This document shows, one piece after another, positions 22,803 through 34,980 of a stretch of DNA of 64,000 nucleotides. Position 1 is the first letter of the stretch, and each line of letters begins with the position of its first letter. This DNA is from Cryptomeria japonica (lineage: Eukaryota; Streptophyta; Pinopsida; Cupressales; Cupressaceae): positions 153,531,113 through 153,595,112 of the forward strand of contig NC_081405.1 in assembly GCF_030272615.1 (NCBI RefSeq). Reading direction: 5' to 3'. A program made the position numbers and the translations under genes. The notes beneath the pieces are model-generated. The model saw nothing but the letters and a program-made list of their open reading frames with translations. It had not been told where the DNA came from and made no database searches.

Positions 22803-25800
22803 ATGGAGGATTCCAAATTCAAGGTCAAAAAATTTAACGGCCAGAATTATCAGTTATGAAAAATGCAGATGGAGGATTACCTGTATCAAAAGGATTTGTG
22901 GTGGCCATTGGAAGGAAAGACAAAGAAACCGACCACAATATCAGATGAAGAGAGGGACATTTTAGATAGAAAGGCAATGGGATCCATTCGATTGTGCCTT
23001 GCGTCGTCTGTAGCATTCAATATAACAGAAGGAAAAATGACTATAGATTTGATGGCAACATTGGCTAAGTTGTATGAGAAACCCTCGGCTTCGAATAAGG
23101 TATTTTTTATGAAGCGTTTGTTTAATTTGAAAATGAGTGAGGGAGGATCTATAGCAGAGCACTTAAATGAATTTAATACAACTACATGTCAATTGTCTTC
23201 GGTAAAAATTACCTTTGCAGAAGAGGTTAGGGCTCTCTTGATTTTATGTTCTTTGCCAAAAAGCTAGAATAGCTTGGTTATGGCTGTAAGTAACTCTGTC
23301 TCTGGTAAAAATACTTTGGTATTTGATGATATTGTTGGTGTTATCCTAAGTGAGGAAATGCGAAGGAAAAGCACAGGTGAGACTTCAACATCATCGGGTA
23401 GTGTTTTGAATGTGGAGAACAAAGGAAAATCAAAGGAAAGAGGAAAAGGCCCTGGGAATGAGAAGTCACGAGGGAAGTCAAAGAAAGGACGCTCTCAATC
23501 TAGAGGAAAGAAAGATTGCTGGTACTGCGGAAAGCTTGGTCATCTAAAGAAAGACTGTTGGTCTCAAAAAAACAAAGAAGGAGACAAAAATGAAAATGAC
23601 AGTAAGGAAGATAATATTGCAAGTAATACTTTACAAGATGCTTTAATCTTATGTCTGGATAATGTTAATGATTCCTGGGTAATAGATTCTGGAGCTTCAT
23701 TTCATGCTACACCCCATAGAAAATATTTTCTAGATTATGTTCAAGGTAATTTTGGATAGGTATATTTGGGTGATGATGAGCCCTATCAAATTGTTGGAAA
23801 ATGAAAGATAAAGATCAATTTGCAGAATGGTAATGACTGGTTTCTGCAGGAGGTAAGACATGTTCCTAATTTAAGAAGAAATTTAATTTCTGCAGGGCAA
23901 CTAGGTAGTGAAGGTTGCATAGTTACCTTCTCAGACAATATGTGGAAGGTCACTAAAGGATCATTAGTAGTAGCTAAAGGTGTGAAGGTAGGCACATTAT
24001 ATTTGTGTACTGGTAACACTTACTCTACCTTAGCTGTTACAGATAAAGTTACTGTAGGGACAACAACAATAAATGTTGCAAGAACAGATTCGATAATGTG
24101 GCACCATAAGCTTGGGCACATGAGTGAGAAAGGGATGAAAATCCTTCACTCCAAAAATCTATTGCCAGGACTAAAGAAGATTGATTTAGAGTTCTGTGAA
24201 AACTATGTTTATGGTAAACAGAAAAGAGTCAGATTTCTCAAGGTTGGGAAAGAGAAGAAGAGTGAGAAGTTAGAGCTTGTACATTCAGATATATGGGGAC
24301 CGGCTCAGGTATCATCTCTTGGTGGCTCTTGTTATTATGTTATTTTTATTGATGACTAAACCAGAAAAAAATGGGTATATTTCCTAAAACAAAAATTAGA
24401 TGTTTTTGAAACTTTTAAGAAATGGAAAGCTGTAGTTGAGAATGAGACAGGAAAAAAGTTGAAGTGTCTCAGATCGGATAATGGAGGTGAGTATTGTAGC
24501 AAAGCATTTGAAGATTACTGTTCCTTAAATGGGATTCGAAAGCAGAAGATAGTTCCAGGAACTCCACAAGAAAATGGTGTGTCAGAGAGAATGAATAGGA
24601 CCATCATGGAATGTGCGAGGAGCATGAGATTGCATGCTGGTTTGCCCTTACATTTTTGGGTAGATGCTGTACATACTGCTGTCTATTTGATAAATAGAGG
24701 ACCTTCAACCCCTTTGGATGGTGGTATTCCAGAGGAGGCATGGACTGGTAAAAAGGTAAATTATTCTTTTCTAAAAACTTTTGTTTGTGAAGCTTTTGTC
24801 CATGTTGATAAAGAAAACAAAACCAAGCTTGATGCTAAATCTCAGAAATGTACCTTCATTGGATATGGGATAGATGAATATGGCTATCGGTTATGGGATT
24901 TTGAAAATAAGAAAATAATTAGAAGTAGAAATGTTATATTCAATGAGAAGGTTATGTATAAAGAATAGATGCATGAAAAGAAGCATGAACAGGACAAACA
25001 AGAATATGTGGTGTTGGATGAGATTCTTGAAAATGAAATGCCACAGGTACCTAATGCTCAGCAACAACAGATTGACCCACAAACTCCTGTAAGTGTTAGA
25101 CGTTCTACAAGGACAAGTAGACCCCCTGAAAGATTTTCTCCTTCTTTGTATTCTATTTTATTAACAGATTCTGGTGACCCAGAAGAATATGAAGAAGCAA
25201 TGCAGGTAGATGCCAAACAACAGTGGGAACTAGGCATGAAAGAGGAGATGGACTCCTTGATGAAAAATAAGACTTGGGACTTAGTCCCTTTACCTGTACA
25301 AAAAAGGGCCTTGCCTAACAAATGGGTTTATTGATTGAAGGAGGAGAAAGGAGGTCAGAAAAGATATAAGGCCAGACTTGTGGTAAAAGGTTTTGCACAG
25401 AAAAAGGGTATAGATTATGATGAAATATTTTCTCCAGTTGTAAAAATGACTTCAATCAGAACTATACTTAGTCTTGTAGCTGCAGATGATTTACATCTTG
25501 AACAATTAGATGTCAAAACAACTTTTCTCCATGGAGATTTGGAGGAGGAAATTTACATGTTGCAACCACAGGGATATGAGGTCAAAGGTAAGGAGAACTT
25601 GGTGTGCAGGTTGAAGAAAAGTCTGTATGGCCTAAAGCAAGCACCCCGACAATGGTATTTAAAATTTGATAGTTTCATGGCTGAACACAGTTATCATAGA
25701 TGTCATTCTGATCATTATGTATATTTTAAGAGATTTGATAATATCAGTTATATTATCCTGTTGCTTTATGTTGATGACATGCTTGTTGCTGGGTCTAACA

Positions 25801-26714
25801 TGCAACATATAAATGATCTTAAATAGAAATTAGCCAGGTCATTTGCTATGAAGGATTTGGGTGCAGCTAAGCAAATTCTCAGTATGAGGATTACACGGCA
25901 TAGGAAAAATAGAACCTTGAATTTGTCCCAAAGTGAGTATATAAAGAAGTTGTTGAAAAGATTTAACATGCAGGATGCAAAAGCAGTTAGTACACCTTTG
26001 GCTAGTCATTTCAAATTGACTAAGGAGATGTACCCAAAGGCACATGAAGAAGTTAATAAAATATCTAACATCCTGTATTCATCAGCTATTGGTAGTCTGA
26101 TGTATGCAATGGTATGCACAAGGCCAGATATTGCACATGCAGTGGGAGTTGTGAGCAGGTTTATGAGTAATCCGGGTATGGAACATTGGAATGCTGTGAA
26201 ATGGATTCTTCGGTATTTGAAAGGAACTACTACAAAGACTTTATGTTTCAAAGGATCTAATGCTTCTCTAAGTGGATTTGTTGACTCTGATCTGGCGGGT
26301 GATATTGATTCACGGAGGAGTACTACAGGGTATGTTTTTACTATAGGGGGAACTGCAGTCAGTTGGATTTCTAGGTTGCAAAAGGTTGTTGCACTTTCAA
26401 CCACTGAAGCTGAGTATGTTGCTGCTACAGAAGCCAGCAAGGAGATGATTTTGTTACAATGTTTTCTGGAGGAATTGCGTCAGATACAGGAGGATCACCC
26501 ATTGTATACTGATAGCTAGAGTGCTATTCATCTTGCAAAGAACTCTGCTTTTCATTCAAGGACAAAGCACATTCAGCTCAGGTACCACTTCATTCAGACT
26601 GTTTTGGAGGAGGGTCAGATTCGCACAAGTGAGAATCCTGCTGATATGTTCACAAAGGCAGTTCCACAGGAGAAGCTGATTTCTTCATTAGTTTCTGTTG
26701 GTCTTCTTGATTGA
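22803..26714 (+). pseudogene. D gag-pol polyprotein: gag, PR, IN, RT, RNase H (nonsense-mutated)
   Basis: A single frame of 1304 codons runs from the ATG at 22803 to a TGA at 26712, with no frameshift. Domains: gag (22803-23500), CCHC knuckle CWYCGKLGHLKKDC (about 23518-23560), protease with WVIDSGASFHATPH (about 23678), integrase with HHKLGHMSEKG and LVHSDIWGP, SDNGGEY and PQENGVSER as the D, D and E positions (about 24100-24600), RT with YVDDMLVAG (about 25768), RNase H with DSDLAGDIDSRRSTTGY and ALSTTEAEYVAATEA. Premature stops: 22857, 23265, 23757, 23802, 24357, 24966, 25332, 25824 and 26517. The second Cys of the integrase CxxC is Tyr. Otherwise well preserved, so likely a fairly recent copy. 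Confidence 0.95.
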
Positions 26715-26793
26715 TAATTGTTGAATTTATACCAGTTGAGTCCTAGTGTTTTATTTAGTGGATGTTGCATGTACAGTGGTGTCGTGTAGTATC

Positions 26794-26872
26794 AGTCTCC
26801 AAGTGGGAGATTGTTCAGTGTGGAGCCTGATTAGTCTCCAAGTGGGAGATTGTTGAAATGTGGTGACTGATC
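26794..26872 (+). repeat. D: duplicated PPT plus LTR start, 39-bp period
   Basis: AGTCTCCAAGTGGGAGATTG occurs at 26794 and again at 26833. What follows the first copy (TGTTCAGTGTGGAGCCTGAT) resembles the true LTR start that follows the second (TGTTGAAATGTGGTGACTGA). The second PPT (26840-26850) is the one adjoining the LTR. Confidence 0.8.
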
Positions 26873-27289
26873 AGCAAAGTACTATACACTCAACATGTAT
26901 CCTTGTCGGGGTCTGGGGCTGGGTCGACAGCCCCCGAGAAAAGTGGGGGTTCGGGGGCGGCAGCCCCCGAGAAATTTTTTTTTGCCGTTTTTCGTTGATG
27001 AAAACCGACATTGTAATAAAACCCTAAAAAGGCCGACTTTGTTTGTTGCCCTAAAAATGCATGTTATAAGCAGCTGGGATGCTTAAGGCATTGTAAGGTT
27101 GATGTACTATTTTTGCTGGATAATAAGAAAGATTGGATGGCTGTGTATGGTGGACGTAACCCATTCTGGGTGAACCACGTTAAATCTCTGTGTTATCTAT
27201 GTCCTTGTTTTATTTCTTTATCTTTTGTATTTAAATCTACATATAATTGTTAGTTCATATTTGCTTCGGATCTGCTTGAAACCCTAACA
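26851..27289 (+). repeat. D 3' LTR (439 bp)
   Basis: It runs from TGTTGAAATG to ACCCTAACA. It contains a GC-rich block at about 26886-26970 with CAGCCCCCGAGAAA twice (near 26929 and 26971), absent from the 5' LTR. Confidence 0.93.
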
Positions 27290-27294
27290 GATAC
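27290..27294. repeat. Target-site duplication of element D, right copy (gatac)
   Basis: gatac follows the D 3' LTR, and B pol resumes here (next residues IVSSKGIEVDP). Confidence 0.93.
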
Positions 27295-29769
27295 ATTGTC
27301 TCAAGCAAAGGTATTGAGGTCGACCCAGCAAAGGTAAAATCAATCATGGACATGCCACCACCAAAGAATATCAGTCAGCTAAGGACATTACAAGGGTGGC
27401 TTCAATCCATCCAAAGATTCATTTCACAATTGGCTAATAAGTGTCACCCATTCACACACCTGCTACACAAAAACATCTGCTTTCAATGGGATGCCAGATG
27501 CCAGCAAGCATTCCAGATGCTCAAAGAGTATCTCATGAATACACCATTGCTGATCCCACCAGATCCAAGTAGACCTCTGTTACTCTATATCTCAGCAACA
27601 AGTACCACATTGGGTGTACTACTGGCATAGCATAATGCTGAAGGAAAAGAGTGTGCTGATTACTACATCTCTCGCATACTGGTGGGCTATGAACTCAATT
27701 ACACACCTATTGAGTGAGCTTGCTTAGCAGTAATCTTAGCAGCCACTAAATTAAGGCATTATCTGTTGATGCACAAGGTACAACTCATTGCAAAGATTGA
27801 TCCACTCAAGTATTTACTCAGCAAAGTAGCATTGACAGGCCACTTGGCCAAATGGGTGATGATTCTAAGTGAATTTGACATCGAGTACGTGGACCGTAAA
27901 GCTATCAAAGGTCAAGTTATTGCAGATCAGTTGGCCGATGCACCCCTCATAGGAGATCATCCTCTCATTTCCAATTTTCCAGATGAAGAGATATTCATGA
28001 TCACAACAAGACAACCATGGAAACTATACTTTGATGGTTCATACACTAGGCATGGCTCGGGGGCAGGCATTTTGTTTATCACACCTCAAGGTGACAGCAT
28101 CCCGAAGTCTTACAGGATCACATTTCCTTGCCCTAATAACATAGCGGAGTATGAGGCCTTGATCATAGGACTCAGGCTAGCCGTACAATGGAAATTACAA
28201 GAACTGCAAGTATATGGTGACTCCCAACTGGTCATTCGACAAGCAACAGATGAATATCAGACCAAGGATGATAAACTCATTCCATATTAGCAAATGGTGG
28301 ACAATCTAAAAACATCATTTACTACAATTACCTTTGAGTAGATACCAAGAGATCAGAATCAAGCTGCTGATGCTATGGATACCATTGCATCTCTCCTAGA
28401 TCTTCCACAGAATTCAACACGCTACGAGTTCTTGGTAGAACAACTTTGGATTCCCGCTTATGATATCCCCAAATCCAAAATGATAAGTTGCCTTGTCGGT
28501 TTTGAATCCCCATGGTATGGTGAGTTCTACACCTATCTCCATGATCACACCCTTCCTCCCAACCAATCGAACAACCAACGTAAAACCTTCATTTGCCAAA
28601 CTGCTCGATATACCATTATTGCTGAAACCCTATACCGATGCGGTCTTGATGGTACTCTCCTTCGATGTCTGGAACAAGGTGAGATAACAAAGGCATTGGA
28701 AGAAGTCCATGAAGGAATTTGTAGGACTCACTCAAGTGGTCCGTCACTAGCCAAGAAACTCCTGCGCAATGGATACTATTGGCCATCTATGGAAAAAGAT
28801 TCCTACTACTTTGTTAGAAAATGCAAAAAATGTCAAGTTCATGGTGACTTGATACATACACCAGCATAGGAACTGCAACCAATCACAACACCATGGCCTT
28901 TTTGTCAATGGGGCCTTGACCTTGTGGGTAAGATTCATCCATCTTCATCCAATGGCCATAAATTCATTATTACCACCACCGAATATTTCACAAAGTGGAT
29001 CAAAGCTATTCCACTTACCCAAGTCACCAGCAAGTAGATCACCTCATTCATCCTCAATTACATCATCTGCTGGTATGGTGTACCCATGTCCATCATCACA
29101 GATAACGGTCTTCCTTTCAAAAATCAGGATGTACGTGAACTCTGTGAGAAATTTCACATCCAACACCGCTTTTCCACTCCTTATTACCCACAAGGAAATG
29201 GTCAAGCTGAAGCATCTAATAAAAACATATTGAGAATCCTTAAGAAGATAGTCAATGATGTCGGCCATGATTGGCATGTTCAATTGAATCCAACACTATG
29301 GGCATATCGAACTAGCATTCGAACCGCTACAGGCACAACTCCCTACTCATTGGTCTATGGTGCTGAAGCTATCTTACCTATTGAGGTTGAGATACCATCA
29401 CTATAGGTTTCCTTGCATAATCTGATAGATGATGAAGCATATAGAGTCTCACACCTCCAAGACTTAGAGTTACTTGATGAGAAGCAACAAGCTGCATACA
29501 ACCATCTCAAAGCCTATCAGCAGCGCATGAGCAGAAGCTACAATCACCGAGTTAGACCTTGTACATTTGAGGTAGGTGATATTGTTCTCCAAGAGAATCC
29601 TCGCAACCAACCAAACAGAGAACATTAGGGCAAGTTTGAATTAAACTGGCTGGGCCCATACGGTGTCATTGTTGTATTTGGGTCTGGGGCATATCAGTTG
29701 GCTACTTCAGAAGGAGAACCACTTGCAGATCCAATCAACAACATGCACCTCAAACGGTTTTATACCTAA
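27295..29769 (+). pseudogene. B pol, 3' part: RNase H, second RNase H, integrase (broken)
   Basis: This is the continuation of B pol after D, in one frame to the TAA at 29767. First RNase H: about 27560-27900 (LLYISATSTTLGVLL and YELNYTPIE). Second, archaeal-type RNase H: about 28016-28400, with YFDGSY, NNIAEYEAL and YGDSQLV as catalytic positions. Integrase: about 28500-29500, with a CKKC zinc site, WGLDLVGKI, ITDNGLPF and PQGNGQAEASNK (D, D, E). The C-terminus has NWLGPY, a GPY/F motif, and no chromodomain. Stops include 28339 (TAG, shared with C) and several others. Confidence 0.9.
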
Positions 29770-32444
29770 GCTATACAGAGAATCAAGCTCCCCTGCATAC
29801 CAGAAAATACCAAAAACATTCAGAAAAATGTCCTGAAGAAATACAAAAACATCAAAATAGTAAGGAAAAATTATGCATCCAAACGGTGAACAAACACTTC
29901 GGTGGCACCTTGGGTAAGTGCAATGGTGAAAAACCTAGCAAATAGGCACCACTCATAAAGACTATGGCTCCATTATCTTTTAGGCTCGTTGCGATCACAT
30001 TCATATGTACACATATCCATCCATCCAGACCATGGCTTGTTATTTGATCTGCAATAAAGAGATAGTACTTCATGGGTCTTGCATCCCACTTTTTCATAGT
30101 CATGTCTAAACTTGGGGGCAATGCCCTTAACTCTAGTTGATGGAAGTGGATTCTGCATTACTTGTGATTCATTCAGTTCAAACATTCAAAAATGTCTCAC
30201 CAAATCCAAAAACATCCAAAACAAATCACAAAATCCAAAAACATCCAAAACAAATCACAAAATCCAAAAAACATTCAAAAAATGTCTCACAAAAACTAAA
30301 AACATTCAAAATCACAAAAACCCAAAACAACGAAAAACCATTGAAAATCACACAAAAACATGGCAACACCTTGTACATACTCATCCGCATAGATACAAAA
30401 CAAACATTGACAAAAACTCACACGATGACCACTTATCAATCAAACCACACAATCAACATCAACAAATCAAAACTGTCTTTAGCAAGGATGCATCCTTCCT
30501 TACCAAAACAAAGACAAAAAGTGACATTTTTTTTGACAAGAAAATTATGTTAAGCTATCAAATACTTGGTCGATTTATGAGTAATTCATTCGTTTATCTA
30601 TATCGAGATCTTTCAGCATTATTTTGTATTGTTTACGCATTATTTCCAATGAAGTACCGGGGCATGTACTAATGGTGTCTACGTGGGAAGTTCACCAAGC
30701 TACGTGATCTTATACCTAATGCAGTCATAGATCATTACGGCTTGCTGACTACAGCATATACCTCGACCATATGAGCATGAACCATTACCAAGGATCCTTA
30801 TTCTTTATTCTTTATGTATATACTATTTGTTTGCAGGAACATTCCTCTTCCTTTGGTTCCTTCCCCCTCATCCAATTTGGATAAAGGTTTTATCTCTAAT
30901 TACGGTATGCACTTGTCTCAGTATATGATCAACCTAAGATCAAGGAGGATGATCCAAGTCATACATGAAAGGAGATAATCCTTGTCTATTCCGCAAACAA
31001 TACTCTGGTCGACTTGACCCTTATATCAAGTCGTTGGTATTAACTTGCTATATAAAATCCATGTAAGGAATACTCAGGTCATCTTGAATCATTATGTCAA
31101 GATGCTTGTATTCTCTTCCAACATTTTAAAGCTCAATGATGAAAATAGAGCACTATGGATCGTCATTTCATCTTATCTGTTTATATCTTGCATTCCGTTG
31201 CATATCACCCATCCATTCATTCATTCATATGTATGATTTATATGCCAAAAGTAAACAAGGTTCATATGAACAGTTATGTAAGAATTGAGCTGGTCTTGGA
31301 TACAATCACGACCGAGTACTCTGATACATCATCAATGCATCATGCAAAGTCTCAAAAACCTTGCATTCCTCCTGGTCATATCATCGTCGCATTTAGTTGC
31401 ATCTTGCATTAAGTACATTCATGCCATTTTTAACTTAACATTGCATATAGTTCATTTTTGACATTAGTTTTCATTAATCATTTGCATCATTGCATAAATC
31501 ATAAATAATTAGATTCATTCATGGGATCAAATTGTCCTTGATTATATTAAGCCATTTACTATGCATTCATTTAGTGTCGATTATCCATCATCATTTCATT
31601 ATCCTTTATCATTTATCATTACATACATTCATTTATCTATAGTAAAAGTTGCATTCATTCATCCATTATTAAAGTATCTTATTATGCTCATTTTTAGGAT
31701 TCATTCACATTGCATTCATTATCCTCTTTTTAATTGCATTAAGGTGCAGTTATTAAAACCATGAGTTGCATTATCATCACATTATCATTTTTTTACTTAA
31801 TCATATTTAAGTATTTAGAATCATAAATCCATTTGTTTCCAAAACATTGGTTCATATCATTTTATATATCCATTATACATATGCATTCATTTAGACATTA
31901 TCATAGAAACATTTATACTTTACATTTTGTTTATCCATATTACATTCATTTAAAAACATCTAGATACATATCCATACATAACATCATTCATTCAAACCAT
32001 TGCATTAACATCATCGCATAAATTATCTCATCATTATATCACAATAAGAAACACCAAAATCCTATTCCTAAATCATCATAAACATACATCGTCATCATGG
32101 CATTATATACATAAAGCATTACATCAAAATCAAACAAATCATACATATATAAACCTACATTCATATGTCAGTATCCAACATCATAAATCCTCATAAAAAC
32201 AAGCATATAAGAAACATCTCATCAAATGCATACATGTACACATATCCATCTAAGCAATAACTCATCATCCTGCATAAACATTCATACATATCAAATACAT
32301 ATCATCAAAATAGGGGTTCTCCTCATATATATCATCTCATTTATCAGAGTCCAATGAAGTCTACAAAATCGGCTACCAAGAGCCATCCAAGATACAGTCC
32401 AAAAAATAAACAAAGATACAATACATATATGCAAAAATGCTCTC
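29770..32444 (+). other. B 3' noncoding region: A-rich repeats, then G-poor CATTCATT-rich DNA
   Basis: Downstream of pol there is a CAAAAACAT-rich array (about 29800-29870 and 30176-30370), then unique sequence with CTTGGGGGCAA near 30111. From about 31400 to 32330 the plus strand is nearly devoid of G and full of CATTCATT, TTGCAT and CATAAA words. Frames of 60-190 codons here are by-products of the biased composition. The region parallels C 47199-49863. Confidence 0.65.
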
Positions 32445-34420
32445 TCAAATGCCACTTTGGCCAGATGCTGTACCACCATCACCACCTGCTCCCCCACTGG
32501 TACCCGCACCACCTGATCCATATCTCCATGGAGGCCTCATCAAACCCCCACTCACTCCTGCATCCCCTGATCTCTCCCTCCACAGAGGACCCATCACACC
32601 CCCACTGCTCTGCACCCTCTATGATCGCTCTGATCTGGCCTGCCACATCTGAGAATAGCTAAGAGCTCACTGACTAGCTGGCACTACCTGCTCATATAAA
32701 CCCCGCCAGTAGTCTATCTCCACCTGTGCCCTCCGCATCTCTCTCATCACCTCCCCCGTAGGCCCCTGTGCTCCTACTTTGACCCGAACTCTCTCCTGTA
32801 GCTCTGCTAATCTCTCCACTATGCTATCCCTCTCCTACAGCACTACAGCCAGCTCTGACTCCCGTGCAAATAGCTGCACATCCCTAGCTGCCACCTCTGC
32901 CTCCAAATCCTCTACCCGGGTCTGCAAATGTGTTATCATGTGATCTCGAAGATCTCCAGTAGCTCCCTCTCTGGTATCCATAGTAGCCTCACCTGTACCA
33001 CCCTCTCCAATAGCTCTCTCCCCTCTATCCATCAGGATCTCCCTCTCCATACCCCTCCCACCCAGTCGAACTCCTCCTTGTATCAGCGGTCCGTGTGCTA
33101 TCCATAGTGGCAGTCCACCTCTCCCTCTCCGCTGAATCCGCATCCCCAACCCACCTCCTCCTCCTCCTCCGTCTCCACCCTCTCCTCCACCTCCTCCACC
33201 TGCCCTTGGTCCTTGACCTCTTGCCCTCCTCTGTTTCCATCTCCTCTCATCTTCAAAATATAGAATCGACTCTGTTGGATCGGATATCCGTAGGATCGGG
33301 TGAGCCGCTCTGTACTACGTATACTCATCTGATACTCTGCATCCACGACCCTCGATCGTATGTCCCACGATCTCGCCTGTAGCATCCGAAACTCTGCCAG
33401 TGCTTGATCATATGGCAGCACTGGCCCCCATACATACCTCTCTCAAATCACCCGCACATACTCCCCTGATCCACTAGGCAGTCTTTGCTACCATCCAAAT
33501 TGCCTCATCACTCACCCCGACACCTGTCTCTCTACATGGTACGAGGTCCTCCCAATGAGGAATCGGGTCATAAATACATAGGGCAGTGCCTCTGCATCAT
33601 CATCCCATGGCTCTCACTCCAGGTATGGTCGCCATATGACTGCATCTAGATCATCTAATGCCCACCACCACCACTCTAACTTCCCTAGGTGGGGTTGACT
33701 CATCATGCCTCTATACATAAACATATACGACTGATCTACTGCGCAGAACCTCAGACTCACTGGTCGAGTCATTGGTAGGTGCTCCCAGGCCCAAATATGG
33801 AGCAGCGTCACTCCCACTGCTAAGGAACCCCTCCCCTGGTCAACCACCTCATGAAGCTCCTGGTAAAGGTACGCCAGCATGCACGACCCCCAAGCAAATC
33901 GCGTCCCCTTGGTAATCATCATCTCGATCACCTACCCCCACCCCATAGCCAAACCATGTGATTGCCTGTGAGGACATAGAAGTCCTCCCACGATGCCTGA
34001 TAGAACTACTGGTAGAGGCTCATATAACGCAACTATCTCTTCCCATGCAATAGAGCCATCATCAATAAAAACATCCTCATCGAAGAACCTCGGAACTACA
34101 AGGGTCCCCCAGGATCTGTTATACGTGACTAGCTCCCCCCGAATCCGAATCTGCAAGATGCGCTACACATCCTCCAGGGTCACTGTCATCTCCCCCTGTG
34201 CCAGATGGAAGGTGCACGTCTCGCTGTGCCACCGCTCTGCTAACGCCGTAATCAATCCGTGATTCATTTGAATCATGGGCATGCACATCACCTCATACAA
34301 TCCAGTCACGGCAATACAATCAATCTCTGCCTTTGTCAATCAATCCCGCAACCCCTGTGTTGCCAGATGTTTCTCACGTAATTGCAACACACCTAGATCC
34401 TACTGCACATAGACATTCAT
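32445..34420 (-). pseudogene. B antisense gene: plant mobile domain (PMD) protein, broken
   Basis: On the strand opposite to gag-pol, from the ATG at 34418-34420 (MNVYVQ) to a stop at 32445. It carries LITALAERWHSETCTFHL then GEMTVTLEDV and IRGELVTY, matching the PMD signature of MAIN/MAIL1-type proteins, followed by SLAVGVTLLHIWAWEHLP. A C-terminal part with ARDVQLFARESEL could form a coiled coil. Stops occur early (codon 7 is TAG), and the frame shifts between about 33240 and 33149 in the Gly/Glu-rich stretch. C has the same gene in one uninterrupted register. PMD domains occur in plant cellular genes and mobile elements; the role here is unknown. Confidence 0.82.
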
Positions 34421-34683
34421 CAATCATTATCAGTTATTTTGTTTCAAACTTTTTTAAGTTTAAACCTAGACTATCAACAGATACTTTGATCAAGTATCTT
34501 CGGGTCTCAATAGGTAAGCAATCATGGCAACCTCGACTTCAACAAACATTTATCCTAAAAATGACCTAAGTCTCATCAGGCTGCTATGGTTCAAAACAAC
34601 TCCCACTTCACATCACCATCCATCCAGCATTGGCATCGAGAGATTTTATTCATACAAACGGGGCATCTATTTATCCTAAAACA

Positions 34684-34980
34684 AAAGCGCTAGTTTATCA
34701 ACAATAATGCTAAACCCCTAACAAAAGCGCTCAATAAGCTATCCAACAGTGCTCAAACTACAAACGCGCTAAAACAACCACATAGTAACGCTAATTCAGA
34801 ACAATAGCGCTCAATTAAACACTCAATAGCGCTTATTAATCAATAGCGCCTAAACATGCATACAATAGCGCTAAAAAATTTCAAAAGCACTCAAACAATA
34901 GGCCAATAGCGCCATTGCAGCACAGTAGCGCTAGTTAATTGGGCAATAGCACCAAAACATAGTTTCAGCGCTATTGCTCC
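34684..34980 (+). repeat. B 3' array of CAATAGCGCT-type motifs (inverse of the 5' array)
   Basis: About fifteen copies of CAAAAGCGCT, CAATAGCGCT, CAATAGCGCC and decayed forms occur every 18-25 bp. They are the reverse complement of the motif at 14949-15190. Confidence 0.85.

Larger units (their letters stand above)
22386..27289 (+). mobile_element. Element D: Ty1/copia (Tnt1/Tork-like) retrotransposon inserted in B pol
   Basis: A complete-length 4.9-kb copia element in the same orientation as B. It has LTRs at 22386-22742 and 26851-27289, an initiator-Met PBS, a single-frame polyprotein and a PPT. Overall arrangement and gag/protease/integrase wording resemble Tnt1-like elements of the Tork lineage (from memory of family motifs, not a search). 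The two LTRs differ by an internal segment of about 82 bp and by about 17 substitutions. Nine premature stops and no frameshift break the coding frame. Confidence 0.94.

Noticed and set aside
30112-30672. Overlapping plus-strand frames of 138-186 codons after B pol
   Set aside because: They cover the CAAAAAC repeat array in two frames at once; they are low-complexity Lys/Thr/Asn products not kept in C.
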